A stretch of DNA of 64,000 bases, taken from the NCBI GenBank assembly GCA_025093555.1, contig JAIWNF010000001.1, positions 930,001 to 994,000 on the forward strand. Direction: 5' to 3'. The translations under genes were made by a program, and so were the position numbers. Below are positions 33,319 through 48,829 of the stretch, piece by piece; the stretch's first letter is position 1; the number at the start of each line of letters is the position of its first letter. This stretch comes from Circinella umbellata (Eukaryota > Mucoromycota > Mucoromycetes > Mucorales > Lichtheimiaceae). The notes beneath the pieces were generated by a model. The model ran no database searches. It was given only the letters and a program-made list of their open reading frames with translations, and was not told where the DNA came from.

Positions 33319-34764
33319 ATGGATAAACCAAAACAACAAGAAGTTCTTATTGCTGAGATGCCTGGCTTTACGATAAACGTACCAGCCAATGATGACGAGC
33401 CAATGCAATTTATTAAGGATCGTGTTACAAACAAGCTGGTTAATACAGAAGTTGGAAACTCTTTTTGGAATAGTATCTATATTGATGGTGAAATAATTGA
33501 AGACAGCGAAAAATCCATGCGATACTATAAACTTTTTGGTCGAACCTTGACATACAAGAGTAACTTTGTTGCCGACCCATCTAAAGCTATTCAATTTGAT
33601 AGCAAAGTTCAACTAGTACCTAATCACCGAAGATCAATCATGAACGGCAAACTTATTCTTGTTAATATTGTTACTGCGCATGGAACTCATAAAAAGATTC
33701 TTGTTTATCGACATGATATGGTGTCTGATGTGAAAAAGACAATCCTGTCCCAGGCTACTACGAGAAAAGAATCATCGTCCCATAAAATGGTTTCTAAAGC
33801 AAAGGATCAACAGTTCCAACTCTATTTTAACGGTCTTCAAATGAAGGACAACCTTACTATTGATAACTATGATGTTGGAAATTGTGATACGTTTTATTTG
33901 TTACGGTCCACCAAAAATGTCAATGATTCTAACAGAAAACAAAATATCAAGATAACCAAGAAGCCTAATTCCGTTCAAGGTTTTGTCGTGACACTGGATG
34001 GCCGTACCATCAGCTTTAATTTACGTACTAATCAAACCATTCATGAATTGAAACAAGTCATTTGCGATAAAGAAGGTGTACCCGTTGATGAACAAATATT
34101 GGTATACTCTGCAAAAGTGTTGGTAAACAATCAAACTCTTGCTACTTACAACATCACAAATGGCGCAACAATCCATCTTTCGCTTCGATTATCTGGTGGT
34201 CATTCACTTTCAATGAGAAAATTTGCTGATGTGTCTGACAGAAACAGCCGTCTAACTTATAAGGTCGGTGATAATGCACCAGCAGGCTGCGCTCTTACTT
34301 GTGGTATCAATATTGAGCTGAAGTGCAAGTGTACTAACTATCAAACGACCTACCCGCACGGATACAGCCGATTTGAACTTGGTGATACTTTGACACCTTG
34401 TCCAAATTGCGACGATTCTACTGATGTTACCCCTCGTACCGTTGGATTCTATAATTGTCATTATCGAATCTTTGGTATAAAACAAGATGGATCTGTTTAT
34501 AAATCCGACTGGTATCGAGTGTTACCCAAGGATCAATATCAAGTGTATAATCCAAAGAAACAAGTTTCCTGGAGACGATTAGGATTTGAAGCACGTCCAT
34601 TGACGGCCAGTACAAATGAGCCTTGTATCATTTGTTTGGAAATCCTGGATGATGACAAAGATATCGCTACATTGGAATGTTCCCATCAATTTCACACAGG
34701 GTGTATTTCATCCTGGCATTTGAATTGTCCCATGTGTCGAGCTGGTTCGCCCAGATTCTTGTAA
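33319..34764 (+). CDS. Protein with ubiquitin-like domains, Cys-rich domain and RING-H2 finger
   Basis: Intronless, about 481 aa from the ATG at 33319. Two divergent ubiquitin-like stretches (about aa 10-105 and 110-195; e.g. MKDNLTIDNYDVGNCDTFYL) precede a clear ubiquitin-like domain (about aa 220-290: TIHELKQVICDKEGVPVDEQ) ending HLSLRLSGG, a ubiquitin-type Gly-Gly. A Cys/Trp-containing domain follows (GCALTCGINIELKCKCTN, CPNCDD, GFYNCHYRIFGIKQDG); I recall it behind ubiquitin-like repeats in several protists and fungi. The C-terminal RING-H2 (about aa 436-474) reads CIICLEILDDD, LECSHQFHTGCISSWH, NCPMCR: C3H2C3 complete. So it is a likely E3 ligase carrying its own ubiquitin-like module. 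No intron, unlike most neighbours. Confidence 0.85.
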   Translation: MDKPKQQEVLIAEMPGFTINVPANDDEPMQFIKDRVTNKLVNTEVGNSFWNSIYIDGEIIEDSEKSMRYYKLFGRTLTYKSNFVADPSKAIQFDSKVQLVPNHRRSIMNGKLILVNIVTAHGTHKKILVYRHDMVSDVKKTILSQATTRKESSSHKMVSKAKDQQFQLYFNGLQMKDNLTIDNYDVGNCDTFYLLRSTKNVNDSNRKQNIKITKKPNSVQGFVVTLDGRTISFNLRTNQTIHELKQVICDKEGVPVDEQILVYSAKVLVNNQTLATYNITNGATIHLSLRLSGGHSLSMRKFADVSDRNSRLTYKVGDNAPAGCALTCGINIELKCKCTNYQTTYPHGYSRFELGDTLTPCPNCDDSTDVTPRTVGFYNCHYRIFGIKQDGSVYKSDWYRVLPKDQYQVYNPKKQVSWRRLGFEARPLTASTNEPCIICLEILDDDKDIATLECSHQFHTGCISSWHLNCPMCRAGSPRFL

Positions 34765-35045
34765 CATGACAGCTTTCCTTTTTACTACTTTTTTTTTCGT
34801 TTGCTACATACTTTGGATATATGATATCACTGTTACAATTTCTCATTTGCTTTTATAACATTAAATCTATCAAAAAATAAATAAAATTACTTCTGTTTCA
34901 TTTCATATATAAGAAAATTAGAGTTTAATAATGTATACTGCGTAATATTATTATATAGTTGTTCTTTAGTTATACACACAGCACCAATGAATAAATATAG
35001 CATGAAGCTTTGTGAAAATGGATTATTATTGTTGCTTTTATTATA

Positions 35046-38663
<3,618 letters not shown>

Positions 38664-38831
38664 CGTTTTCTTTTTTTTAAAAAAATAAAAGAATGGAAAA
38701 AGAGAGAGAACACAATCTGGCCTGAGGCGGACTTTATTATTATAAAAGCTGTCAACAAAAAAAAAATAAAGGCAGCAGAAAACCTTTTTTGCAACACCAA
38801 CAAAAATAAATAAATAATAATAAACATTAAA

Positions 38832-39655
38832 ATGGGGTCGTCGACTTCATTAACGCGATCATGTTTATTTCAATTATCAACACGTCGAATGACTATTAAC
38901 ATGTCTCGACAATCAACTTATCGTATTATATCCTTTACAAAACAACAACAACAACAACAACAGCAACAAATACCTATACAACGACGTCGTTGTATTCGCT
39001 CATTTAATACTTCATGTTCATTAAAGCAACAACAACATGAGGATCATGATCTACTCGAATCAATTGCATCCCATCGTCCTAAAGGACGTAATCGTGTTAT
39101 TAATGATAAATTGTATGAAGCAGTTTCTTCAACACTCAACCAATCTTATACTGTACCTCAACTACGTCTTTATCTAAAAACTTATTATAAACATAAAACT
39201 ACTATAAATATCAACAAAGCCAAAAAGAATGATTTAATTGATCTTATTATCAATAACTTTTGGGGGTTTCCTTCTCGCACTATGGTTTTAGAAGCGGAAA
39301 GAAAAAGAAAACAAGATACAGTACAAACTCATTTTAAAACAAATAAATCTGAATTATTTTTCATTATTGGAGATGAAGGATCTATGTTACGTGATATTGA
39401 ACAAGTCAATGATGTTCAAATAACGATCATGGTAGATCAAGGACAATATATGATTGAAGGATTACCTAAAAATATTGCAAGAGCACAACAAGCAATTCGA
39501 GAAGAATTTAAACAATTAATACAAGAAGACTGTAAATTAAAATCACCATTAAAAGAAGGACTTGTATTTAATGATGTGGTTGCTAAAGTGATGCCTATTA
39601 TTCCAAATATTTCAAAACAAAGTAAAACTTTTATTTCAGTGAATAAGGATGATAA

Positions 39656-39695
<40 letters not shown>

Positions 39696-41444
39696 AAATA
39701 GTTGATTTTGGTGGGGGTTAGCAGGAAATATAAAACTAATTTAGAAAAATATAATAGTTTACATTTGCAGCCTTATCAAAACAATCCATGGATCAAGCTA
39801 AATTATTATTAGCACAAGCATTAAGTGAATTAAATATATCCGATAAAAAATCACTTGGTGCCGCTGATTATACATTTTTAAATATGACATCTGATAATAA
39901 TAATAATAATGAATTTGAATTCATGCCATTACATGATTCTCAAGGAATGCCTTTGACAACAAAACCTTTTGGATGGAGTCGTATTTCTCATGTTCAAGGG
40001 AATCAAACTGAGGTATTTTAATTGTTATTGAAAAAACTTCTTATTTATAGTAGGAGTTTATTAATAACTTTGATATAATAGGGTCCACTTTATAGTTCAA
40101 CAAAACCTCTTTCATTTTTTAATCTTATTGGTGATAATATAGAAAGGTAAAGTAATTATAATCATAATAATAAATTAATAAACACCATGAAAACTAATAG
40201 TGTATCACTATTATTATTATTAGTGAAAAGAATTTATCTGAATCGAACATTAAAGAACTTTTACAAAAACCATTCAATTTTGATAATGATACCAATATTC
40301 ATTTAGAAGCAAGGTAAAAAAGTTTTTATCAAAAGAGATATTATAATTAAAGATGTTATTATTAACCCTTTTTTTAAATAGATTTGGTGCTCTTCTTTAT
40401 GAAAATCCAAAATCCAAAAAATCACCCATTCTTACTACTCCAAAAACAAATGTTTTTGGTGCTGATTCATTAAAAGAATATACTCAACAATTTAAACATC
40501 AACGTTTCTTTTTTGGTTTGTAAGTAGACGTCTTTTCTTTTTTTTTAAACAAGTTGATATATATTTAATTAACATTTTATTGCAGACAACCACCAGCCAA
40601 TATTACAGCACCCTTGATTCCTGTAATGAATGATCAAAATGGTATACATAGAAGATCTGTTGTTCTTGATTATGTAAATAGAAATGCTTTAATTGAATTT
40701 CAATCAGAACATGAAAATTCATCTTTTGATGATACAGATAATACTAAATCATTTAATCGTATTCGAGTGGAATTTTTGGTACAAGAAGATGGTTCATTAG
40801 TATTGGAAAAAGCTGAAGGTGAAAATAATCGATCTGTTATTGATCTTATTTCAGTGGCAGGGTAAATATAAATATATACAATATATAGTTACAATGATAT
40901 ATAGAGTAACGATCTATGTGTTTTTTTATCTTCTCTAGTCATGTAGATATAAGATTATTAGCCAAACAATTTACAGCATTTAAAACAGAAGATATGATCA
41001 AGATACCGGATAATTATTCTCAAATGATATTACCTAATTCATTAAAATCAGTGATTGATCAATGTGAACTTACAGGGTAAATTATTATTATTGAATTGAG
41101 AGAAGGGAGATAATAAATCAAACTAATATTATTTAATGTTATATAGTTACTCTGATTTCTATTGTCCACAATCTTTTATACTTGAATCACCTATGGATTT
41201 ATTAGAAGTATCTTTTAAAGATGAAGCCCATTATTTAACAGAACAGAATGTAGTAACATTAAGTGATATTGATGCGCAATATTCACAAGCAAGACGTACA
41301 GAATTAATGGTAACACCTATTGAAAATGAAGATGAAATTACATCTAATGGATATTATCAACCCAAAAATGGATTAGATAAATGGAATTCATTCATAGAAT
41401 CCATTCAACATGTATCTAAAAGATGGTATTATTCTTTCAAATAA
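38832..41444 (+). CDS. SLS1: SLS1-like mitochondrial inner-membrane-bound regulator
   Basis: Eight exons: 38832-39656, 39758-40012, 40082-40146, 40224-40313, 40382-40519, 40586-40861, 40939-41076, 41147-41444; 694 aa, phases agree. The N-terminus is Arg/Ser/Thr/Gln-rich without acids (RSCLFQLSTRRMTINMSRQS, RRRCIRSFNTSCS): a strong mitochondrial presequence. A conserved-looking block is YTVPQLRLYLKTYY ... NDLIDLIINNFWGF, then a KH-like segment (LFFIIGDEGSMLRDIEQVND). The long C-terminal region resembles the fungal SLS family, which in yeast links mitochondrial RNA polymerase to translation at the inner membrane. The family call rests on overall order and should be tested. The first intron contains an A-run of about 35. 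Head-to-head with U2SURP, 168 bp apart: probably a shared promoter. Confidence 0.72.
39658..39692. repeat. Poly(A) run inside an intron
   Basis: About 33 consecutive A residues directly after the GTAAA donor of intron 1 of the SLS1-like gene. Likely length-variable; if translated unspliced it would give poly-Lys. Confidence 0.9.
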
Positions 41445-41635
41445 TCCTTCGTTCTCTTCTTCTTCTTCTTCCTCATCATCATCAATATATAATAAACAAA
41501 TAAAAAAGTATAATGTAGATAATCATATAATTTATTTAAAAAGCACTCGAGAAATGATAGTTTTTGAAAGAGAACGGGGAAAGGGTATACAAAAAAAAAA
41601 TATCTACAAACTAAATACAATCAATTATATCGTTA

Positions 41636-42420
41636 TTATACTTTTAAACTAGTTTTTGTCTTTTCAGTCAATTCATCCATTTGTTCTTCTTCTTCATCTT
41701 CACTGTCAAAATCACTACCAAAATCAAAATCACTCTCTTCAAAGTCTTCGGGATTAAGATGAGGTACTTCTTCTTCACGTGCTAATTTTCTTAAATAGCT
41801 TCTTTGTTGACGTAATGGCATCAGTTTTAATAAACGTTCTTGTTCTTGTTGTTCTCGAACTTCATCTTCATTTGTTTTAATATCCTCCTTACTTTTAAAT
41901 TTAAAAAAAAAGAAAATGTTGTCAGTTTTTTCATTCTTTATAAACACTCCCAATCCAATCCAATCCCCCTTCCCCGCCCCCTTTTTCTTGATACTTACTT
42001 TGTAATAATTTCTTTACTCTCTAAACATTTTGCACATACTTTTTTATCACTTGCACAATTATTACAAAGAACATGATATGCTTCTTTAATAGCTTTTTCT
42101 TGACATCCAGTACTATATAAATACATATATAGATATATATTAGTCCCACATAGAGAATTTATACATATAGATATAAAAGTATATATAGAAATATCTTACC
42201 ATTTCTTTAAAGCTGTTAAAGGTTTATATTTACGATATTTTTTACGCCACATAATAACATCAGTACAGCGTTGACATAATCCATAAACAGGTAAAGCATT
42301 AATTTCACGAGTTTTTTTTGAATTCTTATTTGGTTTCCATGCTGTCGTATTTTGATGAGCTTGGCCCGTTTTACGATTATTTCCTTTACGACTCGTTCCT
42401 TTTTTTTCGTAACTTGACAT
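41636..42420 (-). CDS. C9orf85-like conserved zinc-binding protein
   Basis: Minus exons: 42420-42200, 42112-41999, 41891-41636; 196 aa. It matches the eukaryotic C9orf85 family (function unknown): QAHQNTTAWKPNKNSKKTRE, VYGLCQRCTDVIMWRKKYRK, YKPLTALKKCTGCQEKAIKE, AYHVLCNNCA and KVCAKCLESKE. Four Cys-x2-Cys pairs give two zinc knuckles. Beyond the usual family end there is a ~85-aa acidic tail (DFEESDFDFGSDFDSEDEEE) after a Gln/Arg helix; animal homologues have comparable but different tails. Convergent with SLS1 (about 190 bp). The first intron splits the Cys codon of KKC, avoiding an apparent stop. Confidence 0.85.
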
Positions 42421-42958
42421 TATTCTTCTTTCGAGTTCAAATTAATTAAGGTTAAAAGTAAAAGTTTCGATCCAAAGAAGAAGAAGAACCCTCTTTATAT
42501 ATAAAAAAAATTCAATGCAGAAATTAGAGTGGCTTGCTTTATAAACTCCGATAAACTTTCTATTGTGTGAAAAAAGGCACCACTTGCTTCTTTTTTCTTC
42601 CCTTTCTATAAATTCTAATGGATTAGTAGTTTGATCACCAACATGCATAAAAAACAAATTATACGCCCATCTTCTTTTTTTTTCTGTTTCTTTCTATTTT
42701 TTTGTTTTCTTTCTATTTGATACCATCCTCTTTTATAATTATTATTCAATACGTACAACGAATTTCAATAAAAGAGTTACTATAGATATAATAGTATTAT
42801 TATTATGATAACAACAATGTAGGCAACTTTAATATATAGCAAGAAAAATATATAAAAGTTATTAATATAATTAATATTTAATAATAAAAAGATTACATCG
42901 ACAGAAACCAGATAATAAAACGATAATTTATCAAGAAAAAAAAGAAGAAGAACAAATA
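42421..42958. other. Divergent intergenic spacer
   Basis: About 0.54 kb, AT-rich, between the C9orf85-like gene and the first MFS gene. An open stretch just before 42959 could contain an extra 5' exon of the transporter. Confidence 0.5.
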
Positions 42959-44693
42959 ATGAATGATGAATATGATAAAGAAGCTGATCAAAAACTTGCA
43001 AGAAAAATAACTATGGCTACAATACCTTTATTAAGTATAATTCAAATTCTTCAGGTGAAAGGTTTCTTTTTCATACTCATATATGTTACACTATTATCTT
43101 TAATATATTAAATGATTCACTTTCTATAAATATATAATAGTTCATCGACAAGTTTATATTAAATTATAGTGCAGTACTTGGTTTATTAGAAGATACAAAA
43201 ATGACTTCTAAAGAATTTGGATTTTCTGGTTCATTCTTTTTCATTGGACAAATAATAACTCAAGTACGTAAGAAATATCTGCCCCTATAAAAAATAAGGA
43301 GATTATTTTGCTGAAATGATTATATTTAGCTACCAAATCAATATTTTTTACAACGATTTCCAGTATCTAAATATTTTGGATTCATGTCAATTTGTTGGGG
43401 AATTTCTGTTGGCTGTACAGCATCTGCTTCTAATTTTCCTCAAATAGCTGCATTAAGATTTTTAGTCGGATTTTTTGAAGGATGTAGTCTATCTGCGTAT
43501 GTATCTTTAACTTGTAGTAAACCAAAAAAAAAAATAGTCATTATAATACATGTTATCAACACCATCAATATACTCTTTTAACGTTTATATTTATTTTAGA
43601 GTATATCTAATCATTAGCATGTTTTATCGACGAAATGAACAAGTCTTTTGGATTACAATAATGATGGTTTTCAACTTTGTAGGTATGGCATGTAGTGGAT
43701 TATTCAGTTATCTCATTGGTCACATGGATGGTATAGCAAATTTACATGCATGGAAATGGCTTATGATTATCTTTGGTGGTCTTACAAGTTTATGGGGTAT
43801 CATTGTATTTATCTTTCTTCCTGATACACCAAAATCTCGATGGTTTCGATTAACAGAACAAGAAAAAGACTTAATGGATTCACGTATTCGAGAAAATGGA
43901 ACTGTTAAGAAAAATCAAATGAATTTTGCTCATATTAAAGAAGCCATCAAAGATATTCGATATTATTGCTATTCAATTATGTGTTTTTTTCTCACTATAC
44001 CTGCCGCATGTTCTACTCAGTTTAGTTCACAACTAATCAAATCAATGGGGTTTTCAGTAAGTTGAATAACTTTATATATACCACATAAAAATGAGAAAAA
44101 GAACTTTTTATCAAAGGAGGTTATAATAATATTTATAGAATTTACAATCTGTTTTAATGAATGTACCTATTGCAGTGACTACCATTATGATTCTGTTTAT
44201 ATCTCTTTATATCGTTCAACGATTTAATCAAATTTACTATACCATGGTATTATTGACATGGATTACTATGCTTGGTATACTTTTATTGTGTGTATTACCT
44301 ATTGGACCTATACAACTTATTGGTATTTTTCTCAGTAGCCCTGCACCTGCTGCTGTTATCCTTGAAGCATCTTATATAAATAATGTCATTGGTTATACCA
44401 AACGCATATTCTATCTGGGAACATTATCAGCTACTTATTCAGCTGGTCATATCATTGGACCCATTATGATGGGCCACAGTTCACCTCCTCATTATTATTC
44501 TGGATTGATATCTTTTATTGTTATATTAGGAATAGCAAGCCTTTTCATGTTGATTATACGAAGGATTAATAAACGAGAGAATAATAAAAGACAAAAAATG
44601 GAAGAAAAAGGCGAGTTGCCTTCATTGGAATCACGACGTGAAGAGTTGGATTTAACGGATGGAATGGATTTAAGATTTCGATATCGTTTGTAA
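42959..44693 (+). CDS. MFS transporter, allantoate-permease-like (copy 1)
   Basis: Exons 42959-43054, 43141-43263, 43330-43496, 43600-44056, 44139-44693; about 465 aa. Major facilitator of the fungal anion:cation symporter (Dal5-like) type. Visible: ADQKLARKITMATIPLLSI (the K/R-K-I-D-x-x-x-x-P-L-L start), FPVSKYFGFMSICWGISVGC, the family signature ALRFLVGFFEGC, RRNEQVFWITIMMVFNFVGM, FIFLPDTPKSRWFRLTEQEK before the middle loop, and about six hydrophobic stretches in the C-terminal half. The substrate is unknown (organic anion/vitamin/ureide by family). The N-terminus is short; the frame stays open upstream of the ATG, so a 5' exon may be missing. Tail-to-tail with a second MFS gene. Confidence 0.85.
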
Positions 44694-45022
44694 AACTATT
44701 TTAACCTTTTTTGTTTTTAACTCAAACAAAATACTTTACCCTTTTTTATCTTTTTGCTTATAATAGCTTTATATAATCTTATATAATATAATAACACTCT
44801 CATTATCTTAAATGATTTTAAAACAGCTTATACCAATAAATCTAAAAAAGAAAATCAAAGTCAACAATGATCTTTTACGTACGTATTATAATTATTATAA
44901 AAATAGACTATACAAGACTTCTACTTTCCAATAAGAAAAAATCACTGGTAAGCATTATATTTATAACATTATTATTATTATTATTATTATTTATGTGCTA
45001 GTCTTTTTTTTATGCATACGTA
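44694..45022. other. Convergent spacer between MFS genes
   Basis: 329 bp, AT-rich, with an (ATT)n run at about 44968-44992. Expected to contain two 3' UTRs. Confidence 0.6.
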
Positions 45023-45656
45023 TTATAAACTATATCGATAATCTGGATGTCGATCTCCAATAATATTTTCTCCACCATACTTTACAAATACTTGTTCTCT
45101 TTTTTCCACATTTTGTTGAATGGTACTTCGATTTTTGTTGATAATATATAATATAATACGAAGACCTAAGATTGTAATAATTCCCAATGCAATACAAGAG
45201 AGAGCAATTGTATGTCCCATGATGTACTGTGGAGGGTCAAAGTAAGCTTGACTACCAATAAAATAACCTGCAGCGTCAGCCATAGAAAGGATTCCAATTG
45301 TAACAGCACGTCGAGTTAATCCAGAGAAATTATCGCTAGCCCATGCATTTCGTATGGGGAGTGATCCGTTCTAACGTTGGAAATATATCCATTGAGAAAG
45401 TATAAGAGTCATCAGTAATATATTTAAGAACGAACAGACTAAACTATACTTACATAACCTATTATAAATAAACAGACACCGAAATAACGTACTCCAATAT
45501 GTTGTTCAGGAACAAACATAATTAATAATATTCCAAGTGCAAGAATAAGATACAGTCCAATCAAGACATAAGCACGTTGTAAATATTTATCTATACCCGT
45601 ACAAAAGTAAAAAAGAGAGAATTCATCAAAGAAAATGTTATTACATCTAATTACTG

Positions 45657-45688
<32 letters not shown>

Positions 45689-47434
45689 ATTACCTGATAA
45701 CCAACTGAACAAATAAATAGTAAAACAAGGTATTAAATGAGGTGGTGTAGTTAATGCAAGTGAAACTGGTTTACTCCAATTCCCCATTTCATCAATAATT
45801 TCGGGTAGATTCATTTTACCACCAGATACAGAAACAGCGTTGGCAACAAATATAATGATATAAAAGTATAGTTTCCAATCTGTCAAAACGCTTACTACCT
45901 GTTTCCATGACCATGAATATGCGGCTAAAGAAATTTCACGATCTATGGTTTTTTTTTTTTTGTATACAAAAATTTTAGATGTACTTGGAAATTTGTTAAA
46001 GATTATGAACAAACCAAATAAAAAAAGAGAATACCTTTGATTATACGATCTACAGCCAATTGACGTTCCTCTTTGGTTAAAAATGACGCTGATTCAGGTT
46101 TATTTGGTAATACCAACAAACAAAAAATCCCAACAACAACACTTGAAATACCAAAGATAATAAATAACCTATAAAAAACAGTATTCATTGTAATATGTAG
46201 GTAATTAATTTTCTGAAAATTAGTGTCAAACTTATTTTTATGTTTATAAACTAACCATTGCCATGAATTCACCGCGTCAGAAATTGGTATTTGAGTTATA
46301 CCAAACGCGATAAGTCCCCTAATACTGGATCCAATGGCACCTACAATTGATGCCCAACCCAATCGTTGTGCTGTTTCATCCCTTCGATACCATAACGACA
46401 AATAATAACTAATCCATATCCATAGTATGTTGTAGGTATTATATAAAGTTAACATAATAAAATTTTATCTTATGTCTTGATAGACAGGTCATGTGAAGTA
46501 TCTAACGATAATTATACACTTACATTTGGATCGTACTATTTGCTGTTGTCCAATTATTTTTTAATTAGAATAAATATTATTAATGTGAAGAAATAGGTAT
46601 TATAAATATTTTTATATATGAAAATATGAATTACCAGTTGCACAAACGCCAGGAATGATTTGCAACACCAATAACCCTTGATAATTTTTGACTACTGCAG
46701 TCATCATGGTAGCACCACCCCAAATTCTATTTTTCTTTTTTGTCAATAGATGGTAATCTTATTTTTGCCCATTCTTCCCGAGAAAAAAAAAAAGAAACAT
46801 ACAATGCAAATATACCCACAAGCATCGCTGGACGCCATTTTCGGAGAACAAGACTTATTGGTAGACTAAGAATTAATAATGCAATATAAGGAGCACTTAA
46901 ACACCAGCGATATTGCTCTTCGGTCAAATTAAGATCAGTCATAAGGCCAACCAATTTTGCATTTGGTAGAACACTCCCTCTTAATATATATAATATCTGG
47001 TTAATAACAAAGGAAAGCTCAAATTATTATATAGCAAAATCGATTATAATAATAATGATATATATATATTAGTCATTCTCTTGTCAATCACTTATACATA
47101 CCCATCAAATCGAGCGGTCATCTCCCACAATGATATAAGAATCATGATTCGTATATCCAGCTTTCTATATAATTATTGTTATAAATTTTATATATAAAGT
47201 AAAATAAAATTTGGAAATAAAATGATTTTACCTAACCAATCCTCTTTCAATTACTAATGGAATTTTTTGATTATCAGAAAGAGAAGAGCTATCATCGTTG
47301 TCTTTCACTTTTATAATATCAGTAGCAGCAGTAGTAGTAATTATAGGGTCAACGGGTTTTTCAGGAAATGAATGATCGACCTTTTTTTCTTCAAATACTG
47401 ATGAATCGTTTTTATTATTTAAATTAAGAGTCAT
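45023..47434 (-). CDS. MFS transporter, allantoate-permease-like (copy 2)
   Basis: Ten minus exons: 47434-47232, 47164-47102, 46979-46803, 46726-46635, 46542-46524 (19 bp), 46408-46256, 46168-46035, 45942-45691, 45590-45454, 45370-45023; 525 aa, phases agree. Hydrophilic N-terminus, then RKLDIRIMILISLWEM, LVGLMTDLNLTEEQYRWCLS, IPGVCATG, YYLSLWYRRDETAQRLGWAS, FCLLVLPNKPESASFLTKEE and DNFSGLTRRAVTIGILSMAD. Same family as its convergent neighbour but clearly diverged, so an old duplication or a cluster. The tail reads KYGGENIIGDRHPDYRYSL, typical of fungal ACS-family ends. A relic of its 3' half lies at 61740-62340. Confidence 0.88.
45660..45687. repeat. (TTA)n microsatellite in an intron
   Basis: About nine ATT/TTA trinucleotides within the 45591-45690 intron of the minus-strand MFS gene. 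Confidence 0.8.
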
Positions 47435-48829
47435 TATAATACAATTTAATAAAGTAAAAGAAAAAGAAATAAAAAGAAGTAAAGAGAAATAACTATAAGA
47501 TGATCAACAATATGGCGTTTTATTAGAATTCACGCTAAAGAAAAAAAAAAGATACGTACAACAATTCATGTCACAACGATGATCCAAGATCTTGTTGCTA
47601 TCCATGTGACCATGGTTAAATATTAGAGGATTAAAGAAATGATCGATACTAAAAACGGTAACTCACGGACCACACATTTTCACATCCTATCATTAAATAG
47701 TAATATTAATATTAATATTTCAATTTATTTATTTATTTATATGTATTATTACATTAAACACGGAACTCTTTATTCAAAGCATTCAAACCGGAATAGATTG
47801 TTAGAATTTCTTTTTTTTTTTCCAATGAAAAGAAAAAAGTTGTGTTACTTCAATTATTTAAGTTTTTATATGAATCTTTTTTTTTTACAATATAAAACTT
47901 TATATTTCTATCCCATTTGATTGCTGTATAATATTTAAACCGTAGTAATTTAAAAACTTAAAAGAAGAATGCTATCATACGTTAAATTATATTGGAGATG
48001 TGCAAGTAGAATCGAAAATCCATACACTTTCTTACTTGAACATTTTTTTTTATTACGTATAACCTGATTATTGATGTTTTTTGTTGTGCCATGTTACTCA
48101 TAAGTTCTTCATATAAATCGTTTCATGTTTACTGGGTGTAAAAATATGAAACACATATATTGTATAAAATACGCCTTCTCCCCCTCCCCTCTCATCACCT
48201 ATAAGTCATACTTTGATCATGTAGTAAAAATGTATTATATAATAACCATAGTTTTTTTTTGTCATACAACTTAAAAACGCGGCATAATCTTTTCAATGCA
48301 AAAAATATTTTTGGGTTGTTTCTTCTTTTTAGTAACCAACTTTTTTTTTAGAGATATACACATTACCACTTTATCATACTTATTGAATGGGTTGATTAAA
48401 TATAACTAGCAACCCTTCCTCGCTTCGCTTCGGGTCATTTAACGGATTGCGTCGCAAAGGGGTAATAGCTCATTTCCGTTCATACATTTGGATGTGGATG
48501 CAGATTGAATGAGAGGACGTCGGATGAGATGTTCAACGCTATACCTGGGTTTATTTACCTAAAAGATTTTGTTATCAAGTGGTATTTGACTAGAAAATAT
48601 AAGCTCATTGCAACTGATTTGAATAATCTGTTCGTATAACCTTTTCCTCTTAAATGTCACTCAATTATTATTATATTTCCTTCAAGTTCTATTGCTTACT
48701 GTGCATCTTTTCTTTCACTATTATCAGAGTCTTAGAAATCATAATTGGTATAACGCGTTGCAAAGTTACATGAATAACCAATAGGTTAGAACTGATAAAT
48801 TTACCTCACAGGTATTTCTTTGTATTTTA
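47435..48829. other. Intergenic region
   Basis: About 1.4 kb. Mostly AT-rich; a short GC-richer patch at about 48410-48470 (TCGCTTCGCTTCGGG) stands out. No gene recognised. Confidence 0.55.
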
